Positions 29,274 through 39,805 are shown, counted from the first letter of the stretch. The stretch is 64,000 nt of DNA from Paenibacillus pabuli (GCF_039831995.1 NZ_JBDOIO010000003.1:1-64000); one strand, 5' to 3'. Made by a program: numbers and translations. The notes: generated by a model from the sequence alone, not told the origin.

Positions 29274-29834
29274 ATGAAGTTTGTCATCATTTTTGGTCCA
29301 CAAGCTGTCGGGAAAATGACCGTCGGGCAGGAACTGGAGAAGATCACGGATCTGAAGTTGTTTCACAATCACATGACGATTGAACTGGTATCTCCCTATT
29401 TCAGTTATGGCACAGCTCAAGGAAAAAGACTTGTGAGTCTGTTTCGCCAGGAAATTTTTGAAGAAGTGGCGAAGAGCGATCTTCCGGGCTTGATATTTAC
29501 ATACGTGTGGGCATTCGATCTGGAACAGGATACAGAATATATCCGTAATATCAGTGAGCTGTTTACCTCTCAAGGCGGGCAGGTGTGTTATGTTGAATTG
29601 GAGGCAGATTTGACAGAACGATTGGATCGTAACCGGAGTCCTCATCGGCTGCTGCACAAGGCAACGAAGCGAAATGTAGAATGGTCTGAGCAGGATTTGC
29701 TTAATAGCATGCAGAAATATCGACTGAATTCAGCGCCGGGAGAGATCATGCACGAGCACTATATTCGGATTAATAATTCGCACCAGAGCCCTGAAGAGGC
29801 AGCGGAAGTAATAAAGAAAAGATTTGAGCTATAA
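29274..29834 (+). CDS. P-loop nucleoside/shikimate kinase-like protein
   Basis: 186 residues from ATG 29274, chosen because AAGGAGTGG lies about 5-8 bp upstream; a longer frame from 29166 has no RBS. Walker A is GPQAVGKMT (residues 9-17) right at the start, followed by kinase-like features: an Arg-rich lid segment (RLDRNRSPHR) and an acidic Walker B-type strand. The substrate is unknown. It is followed 38 bp later by a PNPOx-type gene. Confidence 0.75.
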   Translation: MKFVIIFGPQAVGKMTVGQELEKITDLKLFHNHMTIELVSPYFSYGTAQGKRLVSLFRQEIFEEVAKSDLPGLIFTYVWAFDLEQDTEYIRNISELFTSQGGQVCYVELEADLTERLDRNRSPHRLLHKATKRNVEWSEQDLLNSMQKYRLNSAPGEIMHEHYIRINNSHQSPEEAAEVIKKRFEL

Positions 29835-29872
29835 TCACATAACTGGTCAGGTCGGATAGAAAGGATGTGGTC

Positions 29873-30511
29873 ATGTTGACCAAAAACATATTTAAAGACA
29901 TCGTTGAATCGGAAGACGTTCTAAGAGAGATTTGCGGCACCCCCGGAGAACTGGTTAAAAACAAAACGATTACGTATCTGGATGAGCATTGTCAACAATT
30001 CATTGCCCGTTCCGGGCTGCTCTTTATGTCAACCAGTGATCGTTCAGGCTCTTGTGATGTATCTCCCCGTGGTGACGGAGAAGGATTTGTACATGTCGTG
30101 GATCAGCATCATCTGGTCATTCCGGAACGGCCGGGCAACAGACGATTTGACTCGCTGTTAAACATTTTGTCCAATCCGCATATTGGATTGATTTTTGTTA
30201 TTCCTGGTCTTGAAGAGACACTGCGTATCAATGGCAGAGCGATGATTATTCGGGATATCGATATGATGAAGCAAATGCAGGCACAGGGCAAAACACCCAA
30301 ATTAGGTATCGCTGTGATGGTAGAAGAATGTTATATGCATTGTGGCAAAGCGTTTAAACGTTCGCATACCTGGGAACCTGAGAACTGGATCGCCAAGGAG
30401 GAATTACCCAAACCAGCACGTATTATCGCTGCGCACGCTGGCAAATTGGGTGTTACGGAGGACGATGTCGTCCGTTCGTTACAAGAATCGTATGAGAAAC
30501 GATTGTATTAA
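29873..30511 (+). CDS. Pyridoxamine 5'-phosphate oxidase-like flavoprotein
   Basis: 212 residues from ATG 29873 (AAAGGA 7 bp upstream). Belongs to the MSMEG_1061-like PNPOx branch: FMSTSDRSGSCDVSPRGD and the following NRRFDSLLNILSNPHIGLIF block are typical of an FMN-binding split barrel. It is probably an FMN- or F420-type oxidoreductase and not a vitamin B6 enzyme. Followed after 28 bp by a small membrane-protein gene. Confidence 0.85.
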   Translation: MLTKNIFKDIVESEDVLREICGTPGELVKNKTITYLDEHCQQFIARSGLLFMSTSDRSGSCDVSPRGDGEGFVHVVDQHHLVIPERPGNRRFDSLLNILSNPHIGLIFVIPGLEETLRINGRAMIIRDIDMMKQMQAQGKTPKLGIAVMVEECYMHCGKAFKRSHTWEPENWIAKEELPKPARIIAAHAGKLGVTEDDVVRSLQESYEKRLY

Positions 30512-30539
30512 TGTTTACAGTCAAAGGAGTTGAATCATT

Positions 30540-30845
30540 TTGTTTGTATTCGTCTTGATGATTGCAGGAGCCATTATTAGTATTATGTTTCCGTATGGCA
30601 CTGTGATCGTCATTGGAATTATTCTCGGTCTTGTGGTGGATAATTATCGGAATACCTTATATATTCGTGAAGATATTCGTTCGATTAAAGAGCATCTGGG
30701 GCTCATGAACAACAAGGAAGCAGAAGAATACGAATTCGACAAACAACTGAATCAAGTGGATCAACTCAGTTCTGATGAGATCCGAGTGATCAACAAGCGG
30801 ATTGAAGCTGAACTGGAGAATGAAAATAGAAATAAAAGAAACTAG
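30540..30845 (+). CDS. Small membrane protein with charged helical tail
   Basis: 101 residues from TTG 30540 (AAAGGAG 10 bp upstream). Residues 1-35 are hydrophobic (one to two membrane segments); the remainder is highly charged and helical, likely cytoplasmic. Function unknown; probably translated from the PNPOx transcript. Confidence 0.65.
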   Translation: MFVFVLMIAGAIISIMFPYGTVIVIGIILGLVVDNYRNTLYIREDIRSIKEHLGLMNNKEAEEYEFDKQLNQVDQLSSDEIRVINKRIEAELENENRNKRN

Positions 30846-31228
30846 GGTAATAAGTCGGTTTCGTACTGCAATTTAATGCAAAAGAAGAGATGGACCACCT
30901 TGGGCGGGCAATTTATATGAAGATCCCTCCTTAACCATGAATGGTATGCGAGATTGGCTATAGAACTCGGACACTTAGGTGAGTGGTGATCTTCATTTTT
31001 GGAAGTGTTTTTTCAATTCAAGAGGAAATAATGCAAATGCTTTAAGAACATATGAGACAGGCTGAATAAAATATAACAGAACAAACCAAATTAAATTTAT
31101 TGTTGCACATTGTAGAAAATTGTAATACCATGAACGCACATATCGTTGATATTGAAGTTGAAAAGGGCAGGACCTATTACCTTCTTGAAGGTGTGGCTTG
31201 TCTTTTTCTGTATATTGGGGTGGATAAA
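30846..31228 (+). promoter_or_regulatory. Leader of second antiterminator gene with terminator-like hairpin
   Basis: No gene is visible in these 383 bp. GAAGATC/GATCTTC at 30919-30996 may terminate the preceding operon. At 31161-31207 an imperfect stem (AAAAGGGCAGGACC with GGCTTGTCTTTTT, inner ACCTTC/GAAGGT) ends in a T run 22 bp before the start codon, the same place as the conditional terminator of the first cassette. The first half of a RAT is not recognisable, so this attenuator is degenerate or different. Confidence 0.45.
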
Positions 31229-32068
31229 GTGAAAATCGAGAAGGTGCTGAACAATAACGCTGTGGTTGCCATTCAGGATGAGCGCGAAGTCATCGTCATT
31301 GGCCGAGGAATTGCTTTTCAGAAGCGGGCAGGTGATAGAGTCTCCGAGGAGCATATTGACAAGATCTTTACTTTACAAAATGAAGATATTCAGGAAAACT
31401 TCAAAACATTAATCTCCAGCATACCGCTGGAATACATGAAAGTTTCCGAAGAGATCATCGCTTATGCCAAACTGAAATTGGGCAAAAAATTGAATGACAG
31501 CATCTATCTCCATCTTACAGACCACATTCATTTCGCTATTGAGCGTTATCGCAAAAATCTGCCTATCCGTAATGGATTACTGTGGGAAACGAAGCAGTTG
31601 TACAAGGATGAGTACGAAGTGGGACTAGAGGGCCTTAACATGATCTGTGAACAGTTTGGTATCCTATTACCGGAAGATGAAGCCGGATTTATGGCATTGC
31701 ATTTCGTAAATGCAGCGCTTAACGAAGAAATGCCGAATATTCGAAGCATGACGCAGGTGATGCAAGAGGTGCTGACCATCATCAAGTACCATTTCAAAAT
31801 GGATTTTGACGAGAACTCGCTGAACTATTACCGATTTGTGACGCATCTGAAATTTTTCGCCCAGCGTCTGGTCAAAGGGAAGCACTATAAAAATAACAAT
31901 GATGATGAATTGTTTGAACTGATTCAGAAAAAATATCCCGAAGCACACAAGTGCTCAGAGAAAATCAAAAAATTCATCGAAAATAACTACACATATCAAC
32001 TCACTAACGAGGAAATGATGTATCTATCGATTCATATTGAACGTGTGGTGCACGCCACTTCAGAGTAG
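31229..32068 (+). CDS. licT: BglG/LicT family transcription antiterminator (second copy)
   Basis: 279 residues from GTG 31229 (GGGGTGG 5 bp upstream; N-terminus KIEKVLNNNAVVA matches the family; an earlier frame from 31100 crosses the leader hairpin). CAT domain residues 1-55, then PRD1 and PRD2 with the four histidines in DHIHF, ALHFVNAA, FVTHLKFF and LSIHIERV. Paralogous to the protein at 18870-19712. It probably controls the PTS gene downstream through the RAT at 32163. Confidence 0.94.
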   Translation: MKIEKVLNNNAVVAIQDEREVIVIGRGIAFQKRAGDRVSEEHIDKIFTLQNEDIQENFKTLISSIPLEYMKVSEEIIAYAKLKLGKKLNDSIYLHLTDHIHFAIERYRKNLPIRNGLLWETKQLYKDEYEVGLEGLNMICEQFGILLPEDEAGFMALHFVNAALNEEMPNIRSMTQVMQEVLTIIKYHFKMDFDENSLNYYRFVTHLKFFAQRLVKGKHYKNNNDDELFELIQKKYPEAHKCSEKIKKFIENNYTYQLTNEEMMYLSIHIERVVHATSE

Positions 32069-32103
32069 CTCAATCGAATCCAAATATTCTCTTAAAAAAA
32101 CGC

Positions 32104-32132
32104 TTGCAAAAGATCAGAAGTTATACTATTAT
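32104..32132 (+). promoter_or_regulatory. Candidate promoter of second PTS-glucosidase operon
   Basis: TTGCAA (32104-32109), 17-bp spacer, TATTAT (32127-32132). The sequence AACGCTTGCA over the -35 retains part of a cre site but has about three mismatches to the consensus. Confidence 0.55.
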
Positions 32133-32162
32133 TTATCCATAAAGTAAGCGCATACAAAAATC

Positions 32163-32191
32163 GGATTGTAACTGTTCAATCAGGCAATGCC
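32163..32191 (+). promoter_or_regulatory. RAT site of second cassette
   Basis: 29 nt beginning GGATTGTAACTGTTCA and ending CAGGCAATGCC, differing at three positions from the RAT at 19735-19763. The adjoining hairpin (CCGGTC with GACTGG, 32190-32217) has no T run, so it cannot by itself be a normal terminator. Confidence 0.8.
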
Positions 32192-32215
32192 GGTCACTCC
32201 AGGTCAGTAAAGACT

Positions 32216-32379
32216 GGTTGCAACTTACTTTAAGATGAAGTTGTTGAACGAACAACCGAATATCGCTGTGTACAGCCTTACAGGGTTGCAACCATTAAGG
32301 GCAAAACCTGAATTGCTGAATAACACGACTTGTTTCCGGATCATCCGGCACGTTGTGTATGTTCAGTAGTTCAGGTTTT
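32216..32379 (+). promoter_or_regulatory. Branched leader with second RAT-like segment and terminator
   Basis: GGTTGCAAC (32216-32224) can pair with GTTGCAACC (32285-32293), enclosing a GTTGTT/AACAAC hairpin (32240-32256). GGGTTGCAACC to GGGCAAAACC (32283-32308) resembles a shortened RAT and runs into a long terminator: AACCTGAA/TTCAGGTT (32305-32312 with 32370-32377), an apex CCGGA/TCCGG, and a TTTTCTTT tail. The outer stem and the RAT-like fold are mutually exclusive, suggesting a switch. Confidence 0.55.
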
Positions 32380-32426
32380 CTTTGTTTCACAAGCATGGGG
32401 AGTCTACTTAGAGAGGGAGAATTACT

Positions 32427-34349
32427 ATGAATTATGATCAACTGGCCAAAGACATCCTATCCCGTGTAGGTGGCACTGGAAACGTGAACAGCGTCTTCCA
32501 CTGTGTAACCAGATTACGTTTTAAACTGAAAAATGAAAGCGTTGCTAAAACAGAAGAGATTAAAAATCTGCCTGGCGTCATTACGGTTATGCAGAGTGGT
32601 GGACAGTATCAGGTCGTCATCGGCAATGAAGTACCGGATGTATATAAAGCGATTGTGAAGGTAGGCAACTTGCCGACAGAGGGTCAGGTTGAAGAGACGA
32701 AGGAAGAATCGGGGAAAAAAGTAGGCCTGTTCAGCCGATTTATCGACATGATTTCGGGAGTCTTCACTCCGCTGCTCGGTTTGCTTGCTGCAACAGGGAT
32801 GATCAAAGGTTTTACAGCCATGTTTTTATCCTTCGGGTGGTTGACGAATACGTCAGGAACCTACCATCTGTTGAATGCAACGGGTGACTGTCTGTTCTAC
32901 TTCTTCCCGGTATTCCTTGGTTATACGGCAATCAAGAAGTTTGGCGGCTCACCATTCCTGGGTATGGCCATCGGTGCGACGCTCGTATATCCGACGCTAT
33001 CCGGTTTGACTGCAGGAGATCCATTATACACGTTGTTCGCAGGTACATTGTTTGAGTCACCGATTCATATAACATTCCTGGGTATTCCTGTTATCTTGAT
33101 GAACTATTCATCGTCGGTTATTCCAATTATTATCGCTACATTCTTTGCCGTGAAGATCGAAAGATTCTTCAAAAATGTCATCCCTAAAGTGGTTAGTACA
33201 TTCCTTGTTCCATTCTTTACCCTGCTTGTTATCGTTCCGGCAACGTTCCTTGTTATTGGTCCAGTATCCACTTGGGCAGGACAGTTGATCGGTGCAGGAG
33301 CAACAGGTATCTATGAACTGAGCCCACTTCTTACAGGACTCGTGATTGGCGGTTTGTGGCAAGTGTTCGTCCTGTTCGGTCTCCACTGGGGCCTGGTTCC
33401 AGTCATGCTGCTGAACCTCAGTACGTCCGGAGCTGATCCGGTGGTTGCCATGTCGTTCGCTGCTTCCTTTGCTCAAATTGGTGCGGTACTTGCAGTCATG
33501 TTGAAAACTAAAAATGCCAAACTGAAATCATTGAGTATTCCGGCCTTCATTTCAGGCATCTTCGGTGTAACCGAGCCGGCGATCTATGGTGTGACGCTTC
33601 CACTCAAAAAACCGTTTATCATGAGCTGTGTTGCAGGTGGTATTGGCGGCGCCATTCTGGGATTCTTCGGTTCGAAAATGTACATGTTCGGCGGACTCGG
33701 CGTATTCGGTTATCCGACGTTCATTAACCCGGCCACAGGTGTTGATTCGGCATTCTATATGGCACTTGTAGCAACAGCCGTTGCGTTCGTACTTGGTTTC
33801 GTTCTTACGTATGTCGTTGGTTTCAAGGAAGCTGCAGCACCAGCATCTGCTCCGGCAGCTGCGCCAGCACCTGCACTGGATCCGAATCCGAACAGCAAAT
33901 ACGAAATTTTCAGCCCAATGGCAGGCGAAGTCGTTCCATTGAAGGAAATTAACGACATTACGTTTGCTGGTGAGCACATGGGTAAAGGGATTGCGATTCG
34001 ACCAACAAGTGGCCGAGTGGTATCGCCAATCACTGGTGTCGTACAAACGGTGTACCGCACGAAGCATGCCATTGGACTGGTGACAGATGACGGTGTAGAA
34101 ATGCTGATCCATATTGGACAAGATACGGTACAACTGAAAGGTCAACATTTCAATGCTCATGTGAAAGATGGAGACCGCGTTAACGCAGGTGATCTGATTA
34201 TGGAATTTGATCTGCAGGCCATCAAGGATGCCGGTTATGAGACGGTTACCCCGATTATTATTACGAATACTTCAAATTACCTGGATGTTGTGGGCACCGA
34301 AAATGCATCGGTGAACGAAAAAGACAAATTGCTGACCGTGCTTGGTTAA
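32427..34349 (+). CDS. bglP: Beta-glucoside PTS permease, EIIBCA (second copy)
   Basis: 640 residues, the same EIIB-EIIC-EIIA order as the permease at 19841. Cys26 is in FHCVTRLRF; the EIIC has GVTEPAIYG and LFGLHWGLVP; a poly-Ala/Pro linker (about 470-485) precedes EIIA with the active His in LIHIGQDTV. RBS GAGAGGGAG. Substitutions in EIIC (for example HWGLVP versus HYALVP) suggest a somewhat different glycoside range. The GH1 gene follows after 33 bp. Confidence 0.95.
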   Translation: MNYDQLAKDILSRVGGTGNVNSVFHCVTRLRFKLKNESVAKTEEIKNLPGVITVMQSGGQYQVVIGNEVPDVYKAIVKVGNLPTEGQVEETKEESGKKVGLFSRFIDMISGVFTPLLGLLAATGMIKGFTAMFLSFGWLTNTSGTYHLLNATGDCLFYFFPVFLGYTAIKKFGGSPFLGMAIGATLVYPTLSGLTAGDPLYTLFAGTLFESPIHITFLGIPVILMNYSSSVIPIIIATFFAVKIERFFKNVIPKVVSTFLVPFFTLLVIVPATFLVIGPVSTWAGQLIGAGATGIYELSPLLTGLVIGGLWQVFVLFGLHWGLVPVMLLNLSTSGADPVVAMSFAASFAQIGAVLAVMLKTKNAKLKSLSIPAFISGIFGVTEPAIYGVTLPLKKPFIMSCVAGGIGGAILGFFGSKMYMFGGLGVFGYPTFINPATGVDSAFYMALVATAVAFVLGFVLTYVVGFKEAAAPASAPAAAPAPALDPNPNSKYEIFSPMAGEVVPLKEINDITFAGEHMGKGIAIRPTSGRVVSPITGVVQTVYRTKHAIGLVTDDGVEMLIHIGQDTVQLKGQHFNAHVKDGDRVNAGDLIMEFDLQAIKDAGYETVTPIIITNTSNYLDVVGTENASVNEKDKLLTVLG

Positions 34350-35825
<1,476 letters not shown>

Positions 35826-35856
35826 GCGCTGTCCTGTAAATGAAATTCATAAAAAA

Positions 35857-35897
35857 AGGAGGAGCAATCTCGTGTTACACACGGATTTGCTCCTCTT
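35857..35897. terminator. Terminator of second beta-glucoside cassette
   Basis: AGGAGGAGCAA pairs with TTGCTCCTCTT, with an inner CGTGT/ACACG step; T-rich tail. It can serve both convergent genes. Confidence 0.75.
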
Positions 35898-35958
35898 CTG
35901 TTCCAACGAAACAGGATCTTGGAAAATTGACCTATAAATGTTCATATAAGAGAATTAA

Positions 35959-37119
35959 TTAAGGGACTTGCAGACTCCGTTGTGCATTTAGCCTGCCATA
36001 CTGCCAATAGACCCCGGAACCGGATACGGGATCGGAGGCAAAGCACAATGCATCGCGGATCTGGGCATTGGTTTTGCCTTGGGCAGCAAGCAAGGCAGCC
36101 GCACCTGCGACCTGTGGGGCAGCCATTGATGTACCGCTCATATATGCGTACGAGCTGCCGAGGTATGTGGACAATATGCTGTCTCCGGGAGCAGCCATGT
36201 CAACCCATGCACCGTAATTGGAGAAATTCGATTTCAGATCGGAAGCATTGGTGGAAGCGACCGCGATGACGTTGGGATAGGAAGCGGGTACGATTGGATA
36301 CGAAGTGTTGTCATTTCCGGCAGCGGCAATAATGACTGCTCCGCGGTCCCAGGCATACTGTACTGCAGCCTGCAAAAAGGCATCGCTGACAGGTCCGCCT
36401 AGGCTCAAATTGACAACTTGTATACCATTGTTGGCAGCATAGACCAGCCCGTTTCCGACATTGCCCATGGTTCCCATTCCGCTATCATCCAGAACACGAA
36501 TGGGTACGATGGACGCAAGCGGAGCAACGCCAGCGATGCCAGCTCCATTATTCGTGACGGAAGCCGCAATTCCGGCCACATGTGTGCCGTGTCCGTTTCC
36601 ATCCTCGGGAATGGCGTCATAGCTGACATAGTCATAACCTGGAAGGAGCTTGCTGGCAAGCTCGGGGTGGTTTAGCTGCACTCCGGTATCAATAATGGCA
36701 ATTTTGATGGAGCTGTTGCTTTGGCTAATATCCCAAGCCGCAGGTGCGTTAATCTTTTGCAGGTTATTCTGATAAGGGAAGTAGGGGTCATTCGGGGTAT
36801 AGGATGCCTGAACGAAGTAATTGGGTTCTACATGTTCAATGAGTTCATGATCCTTATAGTTCTTGAGCATGCGATGCATGATTCTGTTTGATTCTACCCG
36901 ATACCAGCCGAGATCCTCATAAGTTTCGGCAACTTTGCATCTTCCTTTTTTATGCAGAGTGTGCATTTGATCTGCCGTGGTGCCGTCTTTAAATTTGATC
37001 AAGAGCTGCTTGGGAGCATGGGGATGAAACTTTCGCGTTTCAAGGATATCTTCTACGTAACGATATACAAATCCCAGCATGAGCAGAAATGCAGCAGAGA
37101 TACCCAGCCATAGCCACAT
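35959..37119 (-). CDS. Membrane-anchored S8 (subtilisin-like) serine protease
   Basis: 386 residues from ATG 37119, with GGGGG about 9 bp upstream; a longer frame to 37155 lacks an RBS. One hydrophobic N-terminal segment (3-22) is a membrane anchor or uncleaved signal. Residues ~35-105 form a propeptide-like domain, then the catalytic triad Asp144 (IIDTGV), His177 (GNGHGTHVAG) and Ser331 (SGTSMAAPQ) with oxyanion Asn269. Resembles fervidolysin/thermitase-type subtilases acting outside the membrane. Substrate unknown. Confidence 0.93.
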   Translation of the reverse strand: MWLWLGISAAFLLMLGFVYRYVEDILETRKFHPHAPKQLLIKFKDGTTADQMHTLHKKGRCKVAETYEDLGWYRVESNRIMHRMLKNYKDHELIEHVEPNYFVQASYTPNDPYFPYQNNLQKINAPAAWDISQSNSSIKIAIIDTGVQLNHPELASKLLPGYDYVSYDAIPEDGNGHGTHVAGIAASVTNNGAGIAGVAPLASIVPIRVLDDSGMGTMGNVGNGLVYAANNGIQVVNLSLGGPVSDAFLQAAVQYAWDRGAVIIAAAGNDNTSYPIVPASYPNVIAVASTNASDLKSNFSNYGAWVDMAAPGDSILSTYLGSSYAYMSGTSMAAPQVAGAAALLAAQGKTNAQIRDALCFASDPVSGSGVYWQYGRLNAQRSLQVP

Positions 37120-37341
37120 CGCTTTTTCCCCCTTGTGAGTTTGATTTGGTAACACGTCTTATCGTATGCAGAGTCTCTCAAATCGCGCGGGCTTTCTATC
37201 ATTTTGGATAGGAGTGCAGCTAGATTGATAGAAGAAATTAAATTAGGTAAGATGATGGAAGAGAGCGAGCTCACCAAGAATGCGGGTTCGGGTAGTTGCT
37301 ATAAGCCAAGCTCTAATCTATAGGATAGGAATGAAAATATT

Positions 37342-37863
37342 GTGACACAGCTTCAGACGGTGCCCAAAATAATGAAGGTTCAGCTCCATCAGATTGAGCA
37401 AGCAGTTGATTTTGCCATGCGTGTCCGCAGAGAAGTATTCCCAATGATGAATCATGAACAGATACCTGTGGATCTGGCGCAATTTAGAGAACATTATATG
37501 GAGACAGCGGGTGCGGTCTTTCTGGTAGCTGTAACGGAGGAAGCGGGCATTGTAGGCTCCATCGGTACTTTGCCATATGATGGTCGGATTCAGGTGATCG
37601 AAGGTCGGTATCCGGATCAATCCGCAGCTGAAATTGTAAAATGTTATGTCGATCCTGTCTATCGCAGATACGGTATTGGTTCACTTTTGATAAAAGAGCT
37701 GGAGCGTGTGGTAAGAGAAATGCCGTACACCATGTTATATCTACATACCCACCGTTTCTTGCCTGGGGCCGTGGATTTCTGGGAACGTCAAGGATTTACA
37801 ATTGTGACCGAAGAGCATAATGAGTGGCAAATTGTGCATATGGAGAAGCCAGCTGAGAAGTGA
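37342..37863 (+). CDS. GNAT family N-acetyltransferase
   Basis: 173 residues from GTG 37342. The acetyl-CoA-binding motif A is visible as VDPVYRRYGIGSLLIKELE (R-x-x-G-x-G form), preceded by a strand AAEIVKCYV and followed by YLHTHRFLPGAVDFWERQGF. Acceptor unknown. RBS weak (AGGA, ~11 bp). Confidence 0.88.
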   Translation: MTQLQTVPKIMKVQLHQIEQAVDFAMRVRREVFPMMNHEQIPVDLAQFREHYMETAGAVFLVAVTEEAGIVGSIGTLPYDGRIQVIEGRYPDQSAAEIVKCYVDPVYRRYGIGSLLIKELERVVREMPYTMLYLHTHRFLPGAVDFWERQGFTIVTEEHNEWQIVHMEKPAEK

Positions 37864-37965
37864 TCTTTACTGTAAAGAAGCTAGCAATGATCAAGTCAAA
37901 GCAAGCAAACGAGCACAGTTGGTAACGCTCAAATCGAAAACGCCTGAGATCGGAGAGATGTATCT

Positions 37966-38424
37966 ATGTTGACAAGTCTGATTGAAAAACTGAAGCATAC
38001 CGAGGCTATACGCTGGTTCCCCAATCATCAGGTTCAGGAGAGCTGGATTATCGAAGTAGAACAGGAACTAGGCTTCGCATTGCCTCCTTCCTATCGCTGG
38101 TGGCTCCTGAATTATGGCCAGGCGATGTTAAGCGGCACAGAAATTCTAACCGTTGCGCCTCCAGAGGACCGAGAATATGCAGACACGGATATTCTGTACA
38201 TATACCGGCTTGCTGATGAACAGGCGAAGCAGGAAGGCAAGTTGGAACTGTTTATTCCGGATGAGGACGAGTATTACTACTTTGATACACGAATCGCTGA
38301 TGACCGTGGGGAATACAAGGTTATGCGGCTGGATTATTTTAATGGCGAGCCTGAAGTGTATGCGGACTCCTTCGCCGAATTTTTGGAGAAATTAATTGAT
38401 CAACGAACCCCTCGGAATCCGTAA
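37966..38424 (+). CDS. SMI1/KNR4 (SUKH) family protein
   Basis: 152 residues. The N-terminal helix-plus-motif ESWIIEVEQELGFALPPSYR-WWLLNYG is the classic SUKH signature (E-x-x-L-G-x-x-LP-x-x-Y). SUKH proteins often serve as immunity proteins against polymorphic or contact-dependent toxins. No toxin gene is adjacent; it may be an orphan immunity gene. The RBS is GGAGAG. Confidence 0.85.
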   Translation: MLTSLIEKLKHTEAIRWFPNHQVQESWIIEVEQELGFALPPSYRWWLLNYGQAMLSGTEILTVAPPEDREYADTDILYIYRLADEQAKQEGKLELFIPDEDEYYYFDTRIADDRGEYKVMRLDYFNGEPEVYADSFAEFLEKLIDQRTPRNP

Positions 38425-38542
38425 TTTCACTATGCTGTTTATGTGCTAAGACCGGCTCGTTGGGAAATCATAAAGGAATAAGTATTTTGGCATGAATGGA
38501 TGGATACAACATGGCTTGAGACATAATGGGGGGCAGATTCAG

Positions 38543-39403
38543 ATGAACACACGGACACGTAAGATAGTCTTTATCGATATTGATGGCACACTTGTGGATG
38601 ATGATGGGAACATACCTGTTTCAGCTCAGAAGGCTTGCAGGCAGGCACGTGCCAATGGACATCTGCTTTATTTGTGCACAGGGCGTTCCAAGGCGGAGAT
38701 CTATGATTCCATCTGGGACGTCGGATTCGACGGACTGATTGGTGCAGGTGGCGGATACGTGGAATTTGGCAATGACGTACTATATCATAAAAAGGTAACG
38801 GCTGAAGATGTTCGGCATATGGTCGATTTTTTCAATGAACATGAGATTGATTTCTATCTGGAATCGAATTCGGCTTTATATGCCAGTGCCAAGCTTCAGC
38901 CTCATCTGGAACGTCGTATTTATGGTGATGTGGAGAATGATCCGACAGCCAGAGCGAAAAAGGAACAGAAGCCACATCCCTTTATTGCGGGACTGACTTA
39001 CGGTGAAACTGACTTATATAAGGATGATGTCAATAAGGTTTGTTTTCTGGAAAGTGCTGTGGTTCCATTCGATCGGATCAAGCAGGAGTTTCAGGGCAAA
39101 TTCGAGGTTATCCAATGCACCGTACCCATCTTTGGTGAGGGAAGCGGGGAACTTATGATTCCTGGCATACACAAAGCGATTGCGATTGCAGATCTGTTGG
39201 AACATCTGGGCATGTCTCGTGAAGACACATTGGCCATCGGGGACGGCATGAATGACGCGGAGATGCTGGAGTTTTGCAATGTGGGTATTGCCATGGGTAA
39301 TGCAAAGCCGGGTCTGAAAGCCATTGCCGATGACATGACTGGGACCATTGAGGAGGACGGGCTGTATCACAGTTTTGTGAAGTATGGCTTGATTCAGTTT
39401 TAA
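38543..39403 (+). CDS. Cof-type HAD hydrolase
   Basis: 286 residues from ATG 38543 (GGGGGG 9 bp upstream; earlier in-frame ATG at 38492 has none). HAD motif I IDIDGTLVDDDG, motif II CTGRS, motif III Lys in IPGIHKAIA and motif IV GDGMNDAEML are all present, with a type IIB cap in between. Family members dephosphorylate sugar phosphates, FMN, pyridoxal phosphate and similar metabolites. Confidence 0.92.
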   Translation: MNTRTRKIVFIDIDGTLVDDDGNIPVSAQKACRQARANGHLLYLCTGRSKAEIYDSIWDVGFDGLIGAGGGYVEFGNDVLYHKKVTAEDVRHMVDFFNEHEIDFYLESNSALYASAKLQPHLERRIYGDVENDPTARAKKEQKPHPFIAGLTYGETDLYKDDVNKVCFLESAVVPFDRIKQEFQGKFEVIQCTVPIFGEGSGELMIPGIHKAIAIADLLEHLGMSREDTLAIGDGMNDAEMLEFCNVGIAMGNAKPGLKAIADDMTGTIEEDGLYHSFVKYGLIQF

Positions 39404-39471
39404 CCTTCTTGAGATCCTCCCTCCTGAATCGGATCATGGCGTGCGTTAGATTACATAATTCATGTGCAATA

Positions 39472-39479
39472 TCCGATAT
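39472..39479 (+). promoter_or_regulatory. Possible sigma-D -10 element
   Basis: TCCGATAT resembles the sigma-D -10 box GCCGATAT and lies 45 bp before a yjfB-like gene, a family I recall as sigma-D controlled in Bacillus subtilis. No good TAAA -35 is seen at 15 bp, so this is tentative. Confidence 0.35.
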
Positions 39480-39524
39480 ATATTAGGTACGCTCATTTAC
39501 TAGATACATAAAGGAGTGCAGAAC

Positions 39525-39707
39525 ATGGATATTGCAGCATTATCAATGGCCATGAGTCAAACGTCGCTGGCGCAGTCAGCGAGTTTACAGGTGATGTCAT
39601 TGTCGAAAAACATGGCAGAACAACAAGGTCAACAGCTTACGGAAATGTTAAAATCAGTTCCAGCCCCACATCCGAATCTGGGAAGTAGTCTGGATATTTC
39701 AGTTTAG
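39525..39707 (+). CDS. yjfB: YjfB family small protein
   Basis: 60 residues from ATG 39525 (AAGGAG 8-9 bp upstream). MDIAALSMAMSQTSLAQSAS and the central VMSLSKNMAEQQGQQLTEML match the YjfB family of small, helical, motility-associated proteins of unknown function. Confidence 0.85.
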   Translation: MDIAALSMAMSQTSLAQSASLQVMSLSKNMAEQQGQQLTEMLKSVPAPHPNLGSSLDISV

Positions 39708-39751
39708 ACATTTTCTAAGAAATGCATGTTCAAAAACAATTGCAGCAAGCG

Positions 39752-39800
39752 AACCCAAACGGTTTCAATTCATCGAATTGAAGCTGTTTGGGTTGTTTTT
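39752..39800. terminator. Bidirectional terminator
   Basis: AACCCAAACGGTTTCAATTC pairs with GAATTGAAGCTGTTTGGGTT, with T-rich right flank and a convergent gene on the left arm side. Confidence 0.85.
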
Positions 39801-39805
39801 TACGA

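Noticed and set aside
37864..37965. Promoter or operator before the SUKH gene
   Set aside because: No convincing -10/-35 pair or dyad.
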